64,000 nucleotides of DNA from Rhizobium deserti (GTDB lineage Bacteria; Pseudomonadota; Alphaproteobacteria; Rhizobiales; Rhizobiaceae), in the NCBI RefSeq assembly GCF_004358025.1, contig NZ_SMTL01000002.1:124001-188000 (forward strand), written 5' to 3'. Of this stretch, positions 36,232 to 46,563 are shown piece after piece. The position numbers were made by a program, and so were the translations under genes. Numbering within the stretch: position 1 is the first letter of the stretch; every line of letters begins with the position of its first letter. Below the pieces are notes generated by a model, which worked only from the letters and a program-made list of their open reading frames with translations, made no database searches and was not told the DNA's origin.

Positions 36232-38154
36232 TCAGCTTTGAGCAGCGCGCGCCTTCGTCGTGGCGTCCAGAGCCTTGGCAGTCGACGTATCGCGGCCATA
36301 GGCGTCGTCGAAATATTCGACCTTGCCGTCCTTGTTCGGCCAGGCCGTGAAATAGGCCACATAAACGGGGATCTTCACCGGCACCTTGACGGCGGCGTTC
36401 TGGCCGGCGGCGATGCGGGCATCCACATCCTGCTGCGTCGTCCCGAGAACCGCAGCCGCCATCTTGCGCGGCTCGGCCAGGCGGACGCAGCCATGACTGA
36501 GAGCCCGCATGTCGCGCTGGAAGAAGCTCTTCGACGGCGTGTCATGCATGTAGATCGCATGGGCGTTCGGGAAGAGGATCTTCAGGTCGCCTAGCGCATT
36601 GTCGCTGGAAGGCGGCTGGCGCACGGAGATGTTCTGCGTCGAGCCGTACCAGTTGACGCTGCTCGAAGGCACCGCCTTGCCGTTGACGGCCACTTCATAG
36701 CCGAGGCGGTCGAGGTAGTTCGGATCCTTGCGCAGATGCGGCAGCATTTCGTTGACGATGATCGACTGCGGCACGCCCCAATAAGGGTTGAACTCGACGG
36801 TTTCGATTTCGTCCTGGAAGAAGAAGGTCTGGTGCGCCTTGGCGCCGACAACCACACGCATGGAAAACTGTTCGGTCCCGTGCTCATGGTAATAAACCCG
36901 GAAAGCCGGCTGGTTGATGAAGACATAGCGCTGGCCGAGATCGTCCGGCAGCCAGCGCGCCTGTTCCATGGCGATGACGACCTTGGCGAGCTTGTCCTTG
37001 GATCCCTCGCCGATCATTTTGCGGACGGTTGCCGCACCGATCACGCCGTCAGCCTTGAGACCTACTTCGATTTGAAAACTCTTCACCACCTCGACCAGCT
37101 CGGGCGTGTAGTCGGGCGTCTGCTGGTAGGCGGCAAGCACTGCCGCGTGCTGGGTCTTGAGTGCTTCCGATCCGGAATGCTGGATGGCGGCGATGACGCC
37201 GGCCATGTCGGGGCTGCTGGCGCCCGGCTTCAGCAAAAGGTTGGACGGCAGCGAAACGCGGCTGGCGTCATTGCCGGCCTCGGCGCGAAGTCGCGTCAGT
37301 TCGGCTTTCAGCGCCTGGAAATGGGCGCCCTTCGGCTCCAGCCCCTGCAGATAGGCGCCCGCATCCTGGCCGTCCTTGGCGAAAGGCAGGACGACGGCAA
37401 GATTGACGTCCTTGCGCTTGAAGTCGTGGTAGCCGGAAATGCCATTGGGGTCGACGCGGCCGCGCACCATGTCCTGTGCGAACATCAGCACTTTTTCCGA
37501 CAGCGCCAGCTCGAACTGCATCAGGGCGCGATCGTGATCGGCGGTCGGCGAGACCGCTGCAGCGGCGCCTGCGGAAGCAGCCGCGTCAGCGGGAGGCGCA
37601 CCTTCAACCGGCGGCGCGACGCTCGCCGTCGTCAAGGCAGGCGCTTGCAGTGCATAATCGGAAGGCTCAAGGCCGAAATCCGCGGCACGCTCGAACAGCG
37701 CTAAAACGCCACGCGCCTTGTCATTGACATCGCCTTGCGAAACCCAGAGCGGCTCGGCATTCTTGCCGTAGAAGGCTTCCAGGGCAGCGGCTATGTCGCC
37801 CGGCGCCATGACCTTGGCCTCGGCAAGGATATGCCTGGCATCGCTTGCCGATGCCGCAGCAAAGCCTGCGGTTTTCACGGCGCGTTCGGCCGCCGGCTTA
37901 TAGGTATAATATTGCGGGCCAGACACTTTTGGCAGCGGCTCAGGGTCGGCCAACGCCTTTTCCGTCGGCACGCGGCCCGTGTCGACACCCGGCAGGCCTG
38001 TATCAGCGGGGCGGGTACGGCCATTGCCGGGACCGCCGCGGATGAAGTCCATCAGCGTCATGGCCTGAGCCGGCGCGGCCATGGTCGCTGCGATCGAGAT
38101 ACCCGACATCAGCGCCAGCGCGATCGAAGTCCTGTTCTTGTGCTTGTCCTGCAA
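36232..38154 (-). CDS. L,D-transpeptidase (YcbB/LdtD-like) with peptidoglycan-binding domain
   Basis: A 640-residue periplasmic enzyme that forms 3-3 cross-links in peptidoglycan. It has a signal peptide (IALALMSGISIAATMAAPAQA, cleavage near residue 32) and a helical N-terminal region. The large scaffolding domain that follows (residues 100-330) contains an alanine/proline-rich insert of about 35 residues. A PG_binding_1 segment (LVEVVKSFQIEVGLKADGVIGAATV split at about 355-378) and the YkuD catalytic domain complete it, with SHGCVRLAEP near 553-562 (His554, nucleophile Cys556). Rhizobiales wall is rich in L,D-cross-links, which suits the polar-growth setting. It is divergent from fumC. Confidence 0.92.
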   Translation of the reverse strand: MQDKHKNRTSIALALMSGISIAATMAAPAQAMTLMDFIRGGPGNGRTRPADTGLPGVDTGRVPTEKALADPEPLPKVSGPQYYTYKPAAERAVKTAGFAAASASDARHILAEAKVMAPGDIAAALEAFYGKNAEPLWVSQGDVNDKARGVLALFERAADFGLEPSDYALQAPALTTASVAPPVEGAPPADAAASAGAAAAVSPTADHDRALMQFELALSEKVLMFAQDMVRGRVDPNGISGYHDFKRKDVNLAVVLPFAKDGQDAGAYLQGLEPKGAHFQALKAELTRLRAEAGNDASRVSLPSNLLLKPGASSPDMAGVIAAIQHSGSEALKTQHAAVLAAYQQTPDYTPELVEVVKSFQIEVGLKADGVIGAATVRKMIGEGSKDKLAKVVIAMEQARWLPDDLGQRYVFINQPAFRVYYHEHGTEQFSMRVVVGAKAHQTFFFQDEIETVEFNPYWGVPQSIIVNEMLPHLRKDPNYLDRLGYEVAVNGKAVPSSSVNWYGSTQNISVRQPPSSDNALGDLKILFPNAHAIYMHDTPSKSFFQRDMRALSHGCVRLAEPRKMAAAVLGTTQQDVDARIAAGQNAAVKVPVKIPVYVAYFTAWPNKDGKVEYFDDAYGRDTSTAKALDATTKARAAQS

Positions 38155-38551
38155 TGTCGTCCCCGTTCACCTGGATCCGCATCTGATTTGCGGGCTGAAT
38201 ATTTGTCACGCCGTCTAGACGATTGCGGGCGGAATGGAAAGAATCGGCCTTGCTCCCGCTGCCCCCATGCCCGCCGCGCAAATCATCAACGCGAAGGCCG
38301 AAGGTTAAGAAACTATTGGTTAATTATTTACTGACGCGACGAAAGCAGCGGAACTTGTGAACAGCTGCACAGCAGCATATTTCCTTGCTTCGTGTCATAA
38401 AGGGCACGGCCGAAAGCCGCCCTGGCACGGCTTGCCCGTCTTGCGGCCACGCTGCAATCGTATAGTAATGCCGCCGGCCGGAATTCACGCGGTAACGCGT
38501 TGTTGATCCTACTTGACCGGCAGCGACCACGAGCAAGCAGAGGCAGCCACA
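38155..38551. other. intergenic region between L,D-transpeptidase and fumC genes (397 bp)
   Basis: Holds the divergent promoters. An AT-rich patch at 38305-38335 includes two TTAA half sites 11 bases apart, too far for a CtrA site. TTGTGA (38355-38360) and TATTTC (38378-38383), 17 bases apart, could be a weak sigma-70-type promoter for fumC. I see no small gene with a credible start here. Confidence 0.4.
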
Positions 38552-39943
38552 ATGTCAACCACCCGCACCGAAACCGATACGTTTGGCCCGATCGACGTGG
38601 CAAGCGACCGCTACTGGGGGGCACAGGCTCAGCGCTCGCTCGGCAATTTCAAGATCGGCTGGGAAAAGCAGCCTCTTCCGGTCGTGCGTGCGCTTGGCAT
38701 CGTCAAGCAGGCCGCCGCCCGCGCCAACATGGAACTCGCAGGTCTCGATGCCGCTCTCGGCAAGGCCATTATCGAAGCCGCCCAGGAAGTCATCGACGGC
38801 AAGCTTAACGATCATTTCCCGCTCGTGGTCTGGCAAACCGGTTCCGGCACCCAGTCCAACATGAATGCCAATGAGGTCATCTCCAACCGGGCGATCGAAA
38901 TGCTCGGCGGCGTGATGGGATCGAAGAAGCCTGTTCATCCCAACGACCACGTCAACATGAGCCAGTCGTCGAACGACACCTATCCGACGGCCATGCACAT
39001 CGCCTGCGTGGAAACCATTGTCCGCCACCTCATCCCTTCGCTCAAGCACCTCCACGAAGCATTGGAAGCAAAGGTCAAGGCCTTCTCGCACATCATCAAG
39101 ATCGGCCGTACCCATACCCAGGATGCAACGCCTCTGACCCTCGGCCAGGAATTTTCCGGCTATGCGGCGCAGGTCGCCTCTGCGATCGCCAATATCGAGC
39201 TCACCCTTCCGGCCCTTTCCAAGCTTGCCCAGGGCGGCACGGCCGTCGGCACCGGCCTCAATGCGCCGATCGGCTTTGCCGAAAAGGTGGCAGAAGAAAT
39301 CTCCAAGATCACCGGCCTCCCCTTCGTGACTGCGCCGAACAAGTTCGAAGCGCTCGCCTCGCATGATTCCATGGTCTTCGCCCATGGCGCCATCAATGCC
39401 GCCGCAGCTGCCCTGTTCAAGATCGCCAACGATATCCGCTTCCTCGGCTCGGGCCCGCGCGCCGGCCTGGGCGAATTGTCGCTGCCGGAAAACGAGCCCG
39501 GCTCTTCCATCATGCCGGGCAAGGTCAACCCAACACAGTCGGAAGCCCTCACCCAGGTCTGCGCCCATATCTTCGGCAATCACGCGGCGCTTACCTTTGC
39601 CGGCAGCCAGGGTCATTTCGAGCTCAACGTCTACAATCCGATGATGGCCTATAATTTCCTCCAGTCGGTCCAGCTGCTCGGCGATGCCGCCGTGTCCTTC
39701 ACCGACAATTGCGTTGTCGGCATCGAAGCGCGCGAAGACAATATCCGCAAGGGCGTCGAAAATTCCCTGATGCTGGTAACCGCGCTCAACTCGAAACTCG
39801 GCTACGACATCTGCGCCAAGATCGCCAAGACCGCGCACAAGAACGGCACGACGCTGCGGGAAGAAGCGGTCGGCGGCGGTTACCTCACCAATGAGGAGTT
39901 CGATCAGTATGTCCGGCCGGAAAACATGATTGGGCCGAAGTGA
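38552..39943 (+). CDS. fumC: fumarate hydratase, class II
   Basis: TCA cycle enzyme that hydrates fumarate to malate; iron-independent class II. The 463-residue protein begins with [21 protein letters not shown] and has [15 protein letters not shown] near 96-110, the [13 protein letters not shown] element near 135-147, and the superfamily signature [15 protein letters not shown] near 320-334. The ATG at 38552 follows AGAGG; a start 13 codons upstream is possible but gives no homology. It is followed by a hairpin terminator. Confidence 0.96.
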   Translation: MSTTRTETDTFGPIDVASDRYWGAQAQRSLGNFKIGWEKQPLPVVRALGIVKQAAARANMELAGLDAALGKAIIEAAQEVIDGKLNDHFPLVVWQTGSGTQSNMNANEVISNRAIEMLGGVMGSKKPVHPNDHVNMSQSSNDTYPTAMHIACVETIVRHLIPSLKHLHEALEAKVKAFSHIIKIGRTHTQDATPLTLGQEFSGYAAQVASAIANIELTLPALSKLAQGGTAVGTGLNAPIGFAEKVAEEISKITGLPFVTAPNKFEALASHDSMVFAHGAINAAAAALFKIANDIRFLGSGPRAGLGELSLPENEPGSSIMPGKVNPTQSEALTQVCAHIFGNHAALTFAGSQGHFELNVYNPMMAYNFLQSVQLLGDAAVSFTDNCVVGIEAREDNIRKGVENSLMLVTALNSKLGYDICAKIAKTAHKNGTTLREEAVGGGYLTNEEFDQYVRPENMIGPK

Positions 39944-39970
39944 AGCACTAGCCTCAGGCAAACCAGCAGG

Positions 39971-39998
39971 AGCCCGCTGCAGCGGGCTCTTCATCTGC
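39971..39998 (+). terminator. hairpin after fumC, probable terminator
   Basis: AGCCCGC (39971-39977) pairs with GCGGGCT (39982-39988) around TGCA, followed by CTTCATCT. The stem is strong but the T tract weak. Confidence 0.6.
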
Positions 39999-40140
39999 AA
40001 CAAAAAATATTTCCTATTTCGAAACACTACTTCTGCGGGAACTATTCTCTTGTAATAGACGAACGACTACACGACTGAAATAAAACGATAAGTTCGCTAT
40101 ATTAGCGATTTTTAATGTATTTCACCGTCAAGACAGGCCG

Positions 40141-40169
40141 TTGACCCCTTAATTCTTTTCCAATATTTT
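40141..40169 (+). promoter_or_regulatory. candidate sigma-70-type promoter for the diguanylate cyclase gene
   Basis: TTGACC (40141-40146) and TATTTT (40164-40169) are separated by 17 bases, in an AT-rich intergenic stretch 55 bases before the start codon. Rhizobial housekeeping promoters typically read CTTGAC-N17-CTATAT, so the -35 fits well and the -10 moderately. Confidence 0.5.
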
Positions 40170-40222
40170 TCACATACTAATTCATATAGACAAGCATGGG
40201 CGGGATCGGGTGAGGATCGTCG

Positions 40223-41293
40223 ATGACGACGGCAACAGCGCCTAAGGCGCAAACAGGTGACCTGATAGGTCAAATCATTTATGCGGTTCGGTCCATGGGT
40301 GTTGCGCCCATCCCGCGCAACTATCAGCTATTCTACGATGCCTATATCGGCTCCAATGCCGATTTGACGCGTGAACTGGCAGCGCTTGGCAGCCGGGCGA
40401 CGCAGGAGGAGCTGGACGATATCGCATCGCGCTATCTCGGCACAGGCCAGGTAACGGTGATCGAGAAGGCGCATGACCGGCTCGTCACCGAGCTGGATTC
40501 GCTGCTCAAGCTCTTGAAGCAGGAACAAGCCTCGCTGGAAAGCTACAGCCGGCTTCTGGGCGAAACGGCGAGTCGGATCAACTCCAAGACCAATTTCTCC
40601 TCCGACCTCATCCGCAATGCGATTGCGCTCTTGAGCGAAGCGACCGGCGACACCATGGCGCATGGCGAAAAGACCGTCGACGACATGGCCCAGCGCTCGC
40701 ATGAGATGGATCAGGTCCGCAAGGAACTGGATGAATACAAGCGCATCGCCAATACCGACGCGCTTACCCGGCTTGCCAACCGCCGCGCCTTCGACGAACG
40801 TCTTGCATCGGTCTTCGACAATGCCACCAGCCTGCCGGTGACGGCGCTGGTTCTCGCCGATATTGATAATTTCAAGAAGATCAACGACAGCTTCGGCCAC
40901 CCGGTCGGCGACAAGATCCTCGCAACCGTAGCTTCGGTGATCCGCGCCAATGTTCGCAAGGAAGTGTTTGTGGCGCGCACTGGCGGCGAGGAATTCGCCA
41001 TCATCGTCGAGGGCAATACGCCAGACGAGGTGATGATCATCTGCGAGCGGGTCCGGCGTGCGCTCGAAACCCGCGCCTTCCGCAATTCACGCTCAGGCGT
41101 CAATTACGGCCCGGTGACCATCTCGCTGGGTTACTCCATGGCCTCGCAGGCTGCCGATCCCGGCGAGCTATATGCCCGCTCGGACAGTGCCCTTTATCAT
41201 GCTAAGAATAGCGGTCGAAACCGCACCGTCTGCTTCGACGAGGCCATGAAGAAGGATTATGCCAGCAAGAGCTGGCTCATCTACAAGAAGTAA
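40223..41293 (+). CDS. diguanylate cyclase (GGDEF domain)
   Basis: A 356-residue cytosolic protein likely to make cyclic di-GMP. Residues 10-165 form a helical N-terminal region (including IPRNYQLFYDAYIG near 30-43, a segment common to a family of alphaproteobacterial GGDEF proteins) that may be the sensor, followed by a coiled linker. The GGDEF domain spans 175-335 with DIDNFKKINDSFGH and the active site RTGGEEFAI (GGEEF 254-258). The product-inhibition I-site reads RKEV at 245-248 instead of RxxD, so feedback inhibition may be lost. No membrane segment is visible. Confidence 0.9.
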   Translation: MTTATAPKAQTGDLIGQIIYAVRSMGVAPIPRNYQLFYDAYIGSNADLTRELAALGSRATQEELDDIASRYLGTGQVTVIEKAHDRLVTELDSLLKLLKQEQASLESYSRLLGETASRINSKTNFSSDLIRNAIALLSEATGDTMAHGEKTVDDMAQRSHEMDQVRKELDEYKRIANTDALTRLANRRAFDERLASVFDNATSLPVTALVLADIDNFKKINDSFGHPVGDKILATVASVIRANVRKEVFVARTGGEEFAIIVEGNTPDEVMIICERVRRALETRAFRNSRSGVNYGPVTISLGYSMASQAADPGELYARSDSALYHAKNSGRNRTVCFDEAMKKDYASKSWLIYKK

Positions 41294-41320
41294 CGACCTG
41301 TTCCTCTTACCCCGTGGTCT

Positions 41321-41929
41321 TCACCACATGGTCTTGGCGGCACGCGCCGCCCATTCCCGGTCGTAGGTTTCCTGATCGAAATCGGCCTTGGCAGCTTTGA
41401 GCAGCCTGCCTGGCGTCGGCAGTTCGCTTGGACCGACGAAGCGCTCCGGGTTCCAGAGTTCGGCCCGCATCAGCGCGCGCGCACACTGGAAATAGACTTC
41501 GCCGATGCTGATCACCGTGACGCTGCGGGGATGCCGGCCATCCATCTCGAAGCTATCGAGAAGTCCGGGCTCGACGGAGATCACCGCCCGGCCATTGATC
41601 CGCATGGCTGTGTTGGAGCCTGGAACGAGGAACATCAGCGCGACGCGCGGGTCTCGCACGATATTCATCAGCGAGTCGATGCGGTTATTGCCGCGCCAGT
41701 CCGGCAGCAGCAGCGTCTTTTCGTCCTTGACGGTGACGACGCCTCCCAGGTCACCGCGCGGTGAACAGTCCAGTCCTTCCGGACCGACCGTCGCCAAGGC
41801 CGCGAAAGGAGAACGCTCGATCATTAGCCGGTACTCCGCCGTCAGGTAATCAGTTACCTTGGCTGTCGAGGCTTCCGAAACGCCGTCATAAATGGACTTC
41901 AGCTGTTCGATGGAGGTGATGATGCTCAT
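41321..41929 (-). CDS. PPOX-class FMN-binding flavoprotein (pyridoxamine 5'-phosphate oxidase family, MSMEG_1061 type)
   Basis: A 202-residue split-barrel flavoprotein. The region ERSPFAALATVGPEGLDCSPRGD (38-60), LLLPDWRGNNRIDSLMNI (73-90) and GRAVISVEP (112-120) fits the MSMEG_1061/pyridox_oxase family, where members bind FMN or F420. The C-terminal helix-rich part CARALMRAELWNPERF is typical of this subfamily. True PdxH is longer and has a different C-terminus, so vitamin B6 synthesis is not implied. Convergent with the diguanylate cyclase gene; no operon partner. Confidence 0.85.
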   Translation of the reverse strand: MSIITSIEQLKSIYDGVSEASTAKVTDYLTAEYRLMIERSPFAALATVGPEGLDCSPRGDLGGVVTVKDEKTLLLPDWRGNNRIDSLMNIVRDPRVALMFLVPGSNTAMRINGRAVISVEPGLLDSFEMDGRHPRSVTVISIGEVYFQCARALMRAELWNPERFVGPSELPTPGRLLKAAKADFDQETYDREWAARAAKTMW

Positions 41930-42068
41930 TGTCTTTCCCGTGCGTCACGCACCTGCCTAAAATCGGGATGCGACAACCGCATGACATCGGACAAGCAAGC
42001 TTGGCTCTCCGCTCGTTCGCCACCGCCGCCTGTCCTTCGCCCACCCTCGCCTCACTGGCGGCGAATGG

Positions 42069-42449
42069 TCAGCGCAGGCCGGGCTGCGGATTCCGGCTCA
42101 GCCCTTTCTCGGCCAGTTCCCGCTCGTAGCCGGCGAACAGTTCTGCGCCCTTCTCGCCCAGTTCCCGCAGATAGGGCCAGGTGAAAATGCCGCTGTCATG
42201 GCCGTCGTCGAAGCGGATCCGCACGGCATAATTGCCGGCCGGCACGATATTGGAAATGCCGACGTCGCGCTTTCCCGGCACGGTCACCTTCTGGCCCGGC
42301 CCATGTCCCTGCACTTCTGCCGACGGCGAAAGGACCCGCATGGTTTCGGCGGCGATCGGATAAGACGCTCCGTCGCTGAATGTGACGCTGAGAGTGCGGC
42401 GGTCCTTGGAAACCCGCAATTCCGTCGGCCAGGCATCGCTCATCTTCAA
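42069..42449 (-). CDS. DUF971 (gamma-butyrobetaine hydroxylase-like N-terminal) protein
   Basis: A 126-residue protein with the DUF971 pattern: [21 protein letters not shown] near 7-27, then a core ending in [29 protein letters not shown] (split at about 64-92), the H-D-S-G-I-F-x-W element being typical. A second Met at position 3 may be the real start. DUF971 domains occur free-standing near iron-sulfur and molybdenum cofactor genes; here it is divergent from moaA, which fits. It lacks the catalytic domain of a hydroxylase. Function unknown. Confidence 0.85.
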   Translation of the reverse strand: MKMSDAWPTELRVSKDRRTLSVTFSDGASYPIAAETMRVLSPSAEVQGHGPGQKVTVPGKRDVGISNIVPAGNYAVRIRFDDGHDSGIFTWPYLRELGEKGAELFAGYERELAEKGLSRNPQPGLR

Positions 42450-42604
42450 GATCTCCCGCTAGCGCAGATTTGAAGGCGAGGATTAGGAGGAGACGAGGCC
42501 TGCGGCAAGCAATATTTCCCTGGTACGCCCATTCCGTACCAAGCGCCGCTGCGGCCTTGACGTTGCCGCCGAAACGACCCACTTTCAAGGCGAGGGAGAC
42601 AGAT

Positions 42605-43654
42605 GTGAATAGTTTTGCAGGACCCATCGGTGATGCTTCGCCGCTCATCTCGCGCAAGGCGCCGATGATCGACCCCTTCGGGCGCGCCGTTACCTATCTG
42701 CGCGTTTCGGTCACCGACCGCTGCGACTTCCGCTGCACCTATTGCATGGCGGAAAACATGAGCTTCCTGCCGAAGAAGGATCTTCTGACGCTCGAGGAGC
42801 TCGATCGCCTCTGTTCCGCCTTCATCGCCAAGGGCGTGCGCAAGATCCGGCTGACCGGCGGCGAGCCGCTGGTGCGCAAGAACATCATGTATCTGGTTCG
42901 CGCCCTCGGTGCCCAGGTCAAGGCAGGATTGCTGGACGAGCTGACGCTGACCACCAATGGATCGCAGCTCGCCCGCTATGCCGAGGAGCTCTACGACTGC
43001 GGCGTGCGCCGCATCAATGTGTCCCTCGACACGCTCGATCCGCAGAAGTTCAAGGCGATCACCCGCTGGGGCGACTTCGACAAGGTCATGGAAGGCATTG
43101 ATGCGGCCCTCAAGGCCGGCCTGAAGATCAAGCTCAATGCCGTTGCATTGAAGGATTTCAATGAGCACGAGCTCGCCGACATGATGCGTTTTGCACATCA
43201 GCGCGGCATGGACCTGACGGTGATCGAGACTATGCCCATGGGCGAGATCGACGAGGATCGAACGGATCAGTATCTTCCGCTCTCCAAGGTCCGCGCCGAC
43301 CTCGAGCAACAGTTCACCTTGACCGACAGTCCCTATGCGACCGGCGGCCCTGCCCGCTATGTCGAGGTCAAGGAAACCGGCGGCCGGCTCGGCTTCATCA
43401 CGCCGATGACCCATAATTTCTGCGAAAGCTGCAACCGCGTCCGCCTCACCTGCACCGGAACGCTTTATATGTGCCTGGGCCAGAACGATGCGGCAGATCT
43501 GCGCACTGCCTTGCGTGCCTCCGAAAGCGACGATTATCTTTCCGCCGCCATTGACGAAGCCATTACCCGCAAGCCCAAGGGGCACGATTTCATCATCGAC
43601 CGGACCCATAGGAAGCCGGCCGTGGCGCGTCACATGAGTGTTACCGGCGGCTAG
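42605..43654 (+). CDS. moaA: GTP 3',8-cyclase (molybdenum cofactor biosynthesis)
   Basis: Radical SAM enzyme that with MoaC converts GTP to cyclic pyranopterin monophosphate. The 349-residue protein has the radical SAM cluster motif CDFRCTYC (CxxxCxxC) near 40-47, the GGEP segment ([13 protein letters not shown]) near 80-92, and the C-terminal second cluster ligands [13 protein letters not shown] (C-x2-C-x13-C type) near 274-286. The GTG at 42605 follows GCGAGGGAGACA, a strong Shine-Dalgarno site, and gives the usual length. No other moa gene is adjacent; mobA/mobB lie 4 kb downstream. Confidence 0.95.
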   Translation: MNSFAGPIGDASPLISRKAPMIDPFGRAVTYLRVSVTDRCDFRCTYCMAENMSFLPKKDLLTLEELDRLCSAFIAKGVRKIRLTGGEPLVRKNIMYLVRALGAQVKAGLLDELTLTTNGSQLARYAEELYDCGVRRINVSLDTLDPQKFKAITRWGDFDKVMEGIDAALKAGLKIKLNAVALKDFNEHELADMMRFAHQRGMDLTVIETMPMGEIDEDRTDQYLPLSKVRADLEQQFTLTDSPYATGGPARYVEVKETGGRLGFITPMTHNFCESCNRVRLTCTGTLYMCLGQNDAADLRTALRASESDDYLSAAIDEAITRKPKGHDFIIDRTHRKPAVARHMSVTGG

Positions 43655-43676
43655 ATTCTTTGTCCCCGACAGGCAC

Positions 43677-43704
43677 AAAAAGCCGCGGCACGCCGCGGCT
43701 TTTT
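43677..43704. terminator. bidirectional Rho-independent terminator between moaA and the chemoreceptor gene
   Basis: AAAAAGCCGCGG (43677-43688) pairs perfectly with CCGCGGCTTTTT (43693-43704) around CACG. It has a T tract on each strand and serves the convergent moaA and chemoreceptor genes. Confidence 0.9.
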
Positions 43705-43733
43705 GTGTTGAGACGTTTGCCCGGAAAGCCTGA

Positions 43734-46295
43734 TCAGGCAGCGTCGCTGCGACGCGGGCCACGGCTACCGTATGCACTTGCTTGCCCAACCATGCGGGGA
43801 TCGCGCGTCTTGAACCGCTCGATCTTTTCCGACAGCGTCTCGACCCGGCTGCGAAGGCCGTGGATTTCAGCATTGTTCTCTTCCACCATGGCGGCGTTGC
43901 GCTGGGTGATGAGCTCGACCTCGTGCACGGCACGGGTGACTTCGCTGATGCCGGTCGACTGTTCGTTGGTGGCAGCCGAGATTTCCGCGACCAGCTTTCG
44001 CACGTCCGATACATGGGAAATGATCTGGCTCAAGGCTTCGCCCGTTTCCTCGACGAGATGAACGCCGTTGCCGACCTGCGCCGAGCTTGCCGAAATCAGG
44101 CCCTTGATTTCGCGGGCAGCGCCCGCACAGCGCTGCGCCAGTTCCCTGACCTCCTGGGCAACGACGGCAAAGCCGCGTCCCGCCTCCCCGGCACGCGCCG
44201 CTTCGACGCCGGCATTCAGCGCCAAGAGGTTCGTCTGGAAAGCGATCTCGTCGATGACGCCGATGATCGTCGCGATCTTTTCAGAAGAGCGGCTGATCTC
44301 GCCCATGGCATCCACGGCGCGGGCAACGACAGCGCCGGAGCGCACCGCAAATTCCTCCGTCACGTTGACGGAGGCCGATGTTTGGGTTGCCCTTTCGGCA
44401 GTCGCCTTGACGATGTCGCTCAAGTGACGCAAGGCCCGTGAACTCTGTTCCAGGGCGGCAGCCTGCTGCTCGGTGCGGCGGGCAAGATCATCCGCCGAAG
44501 CGGCCAGATTGCCCGTGCCGCCATCGATTTCTTCCGCGGTGGAGCGCACGTCGGCAAGTGTTGCCCGCAGGGCTTCCACCGCCTGATTGTAGGTATGCGC
44601 CATTTCCACGAAATCGGCAGGCAGGTTCTCGTCCATGCTGCGCTCAAGGTCGCCCTCGGCCAGCTTGCCGAGCACTTCGTTCAGCGCATTCAGCGCCTGC
44701 CGCTGTTCGGCTGCAATCCGCGCCCGCTCGGCAGTGCGGCGCTGCTCTTCCGCACCGGAAAGCTCGCGTGCGCTGGCCGCCTCCTGTTCCAGGCGGACAT
44801 TCTCGATCGCCGCATCGCGGAAAACGCTGACCGAGCGAACCATGTCGCCGATCTCGTCGCCGCGCTCGCGGCCTTCGATCCGGACGTCCAGGTCGCCAGC
44901 CGCAAGCCGCTTCATGATTTCGGTAACGCGGCGCAACGGTCCACGCAGCGTTTCCACCAGCATCAGGCCGCCCGCAATGGCGAGCAGCGTGCCGATGACC
45001 ATGGCGATCACGGAAACAGTGGCGGAACGCTCGCTGTCTTCCTTGCCGACTTCCTGGGCCTGTGCCACGAAATTCTTCAGCGCCGTCATACCGCCTGCCA
45101 GCGTTTCGGTCGCTTCGCTGCGGGCCTTGCGCCAGTCTGCAGCGATCGCGAGCACGGCGGCACTTTCCTTCTGAAGCATGGAAAGAGGTGCTTCGAGGCT
45201 GTGGGCGAAATCCTGCAGGTCCTGGTTGGCATTGCCGAGGTCCGACACCTTGACGCTTGCCGCCTGCAGCGCCGCGATATCGGCAAGCACGACCTTTTGC
45301 GCATCTGCGCTCACCTGGCCGCGCAACCGTTCCATGTGCAGCGTCAGCGCGTCGATCAGCGACAGCGACTGTTCGACCTGGGCGAGAAGTTCACGCAAAT
45401 TGGTCACATCCGCTTCCAGACCCGCAAACCGGTCGGCGGCATCGCCCGATTTCTTGACGATCTTCGTTTGCAGTTCGGACTGAAAACGCAGGAAGGCGCT
45501 GGTACCGACCCGCACCTGCTGGGCCTTGGCCACCACGTCGCCCGGATCACTGCTGGCTTTCTGCAGGTCCAGCGCAGCTTTAAGAATGGGATCCAGGCTG
45601 GTCATGATCTTCGGCGCCACAAGAGGGCGCACCGCGTCGAATTCCTTGATCAAGGGCTGCACGTAAAGGACGGCAGACTGGATCGCGCCATCGTCGCTGC
45701 TTGCGCCGCGGACGCCGTTGCGAAGGTTGTCGATCCGGTCCGAAATGGACTTATAGGCGAAGGATTCCAGCACCGCCGATTTGGCAAAGCGCTCCTTGCC
45801 CTCGAACTGCTTGCGGATGTCGCCGACGCGCTGCTTGACGCCGGCGCCGAGGCTGCCGACCTGTCTGACGCTGTCATCGATCGCCGCATTGTTGGCGTCG
45901 CGGCTCTGCTCGATCTTCCACAGGGAAGCGGCCTTCTCGCTCATAACGGAAGCGAGCCGGTTCACCGCGGCAAGGCGCTGGCGATCCTCGTCGGTGACAA
46001 GCAGTTTTTCCAGAACTGCGACACCCTTGCCCTGCTTCTCGATGGCCGCGTTGAGTGCTGCCCAGGTCTTGTCGTCGGGGGTATCGGTAAAGGACTGCAG
46101 GGCCGTCTGCAGGTTCTCGAAGTCACCGATATTCTCGATCGTCGCGCGCGTCACGGTCATGTGGCCGTTCAGCGTCTTGGCGGTGTAGTAGCCGGCGAGC
46201 CCGATACCGGCAATCAGCAGCACCAGCGGAACCACGAACAGGAGAACCTTGGTAACGATCCTGCGGCGTTGAAGAAGACGATCGATGAAAGACAT
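43734..46295 (-). CDS. methyl-accepting chemotaxis protein
   Basis: An 853-residue transmembrane chemoreceptor. The first membrane segment is at about 14-36; a very long, helical periplasmic region of about 380 residues follows (helical-bimodular style rather than PAS/Cache), then a second membrane segment ([20 protein letters not shown]) near 425-445. HAMP ([20 protein letters not shown]) and a second HAMP-like part come next. The MCP signalling domain carries the hairpin tip [22 protein letters not shown] and the flanking EEVRxLAQR-type sequence. It ends without a CheR-binding pentapeptide. The ATG at 46295 follows GGGGAAAA. Ligand unknown. Confidence 0.92.
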   Translation of the reverse strand: MSFIDRLLQRRRIVTKVLLFVVPLVLLIAGIGLAGYYTAKTLNGHMTVTRATIENIGDFENLQTALQSFTDTPDDKTWAALNAAIEKQGKGVAVLEKLLVTDEDRQRLAAVNRLASVMSEKAASLWKIEQSRDANNAAIDDSVRQVGSLGAGVKQRVGDIRKQFEGKERFAKSAVLESFAYKSISDRIDNLRNGVRGASSDDGAIQSAVLYVQPLIKEFDAVRPLVAPKIMTSLDPILKAALDLQKASSDPGDVVAKAQQVRVGTSAFLRFQSELQTKIVKKSGDAADRFAGLEADVTNLRELLAQVEQSLSLIDALTLHMERLRGQVSADAQKVVLADIAALQAASVKVSDLGNANQDLQDFAHSLEAPLSMLQKESAAVLAIAADWRKARSEATETLAGGMTALKNFVAQAQEVGKEDSERSATVSVIAMVIGTLLAIAGGLMLVETLRGPLRRVTEIMKRLAAGDLDVRIEGRERGDEIGDMVRSVSVFRDAAIENVRLEQEAASARELSGAEEQRRTAERARIAAEQRQALNALNEVLGKLAEGDLERSMDENLPADFVEMAHTYNQAVEALRATLADVRSTAEEIDGGTGNLAASADDLARRTEQQAAALEQSSRALRHLSDIVKATAERATQTSASVNVTEEFAVRSGAVVARAVDAMGEISRSSEKIATIIGVIDEIAFQTNLLALNAGVEAARAGEAGRGFAVVAQEVRELAQRCAGAAREIKGLISASSAQVGNGVHLVEETGEALSQIISHVSDVRKLVAEISAATNEQSTGISEVTRAVHEVELITQRNAAMVEENNAEIHGLRSRVETLSEKIERFKTRDPRMVGQASAYGSRGPRRSDAA

Positions 46296-46406
46296 TTTTT
46301 CCCCAGCCAAAAACATTTGTCGGGGTTCGCAGCGGCATTCGCGAACTCATCGGCAAGCCTTCCAGCATCATGCGGGAACGAAATGGCCCACCATCGGGAA
46401 TCTTGG

Positions 46407-46421
46407 TTGAGCAATGGTTAA
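46407..46421. promoter_or_regulatory. near-consensus CtrA-type site TTGA-N7-TTAA
   Basis: TTGA (46407-46410) and TTAA (46418-46421) with a 7-base spacer, one mismatch from TTAA-N7-TTAA, 112 bases upstream of the chemoreceptor start. CtrA controls chemotaxis and motility genes in many alphaproteobacteria, but sites with one mismatch are frequent by chance. Confidence 0.22.
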
Positions 46422-46563
46422 GCCCTGCGGTTGCAGCGAGCTTTTCTGCAACGGGCGCCAATGAAAGGTAAATGCGGCCGGCCAAAGCAGCAAATTCGGG
46501 CTGTATTTGGCTGGCTTGCCCTGTGTCACTGCTTTAAGAGACCCGGTGACTGGAGGAATCACG

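Noticed and set aside
38305..38335. CtrA site upstream of fumC
   Set aside because: The two TTAA half sites are 11 bases apart, not 7.
44595..46421. 608-codon plus-strand open frame opposite the chemoreceptor gene
   Set aside because: Shadow of the MCP gene; the product is basic and shows no domain.
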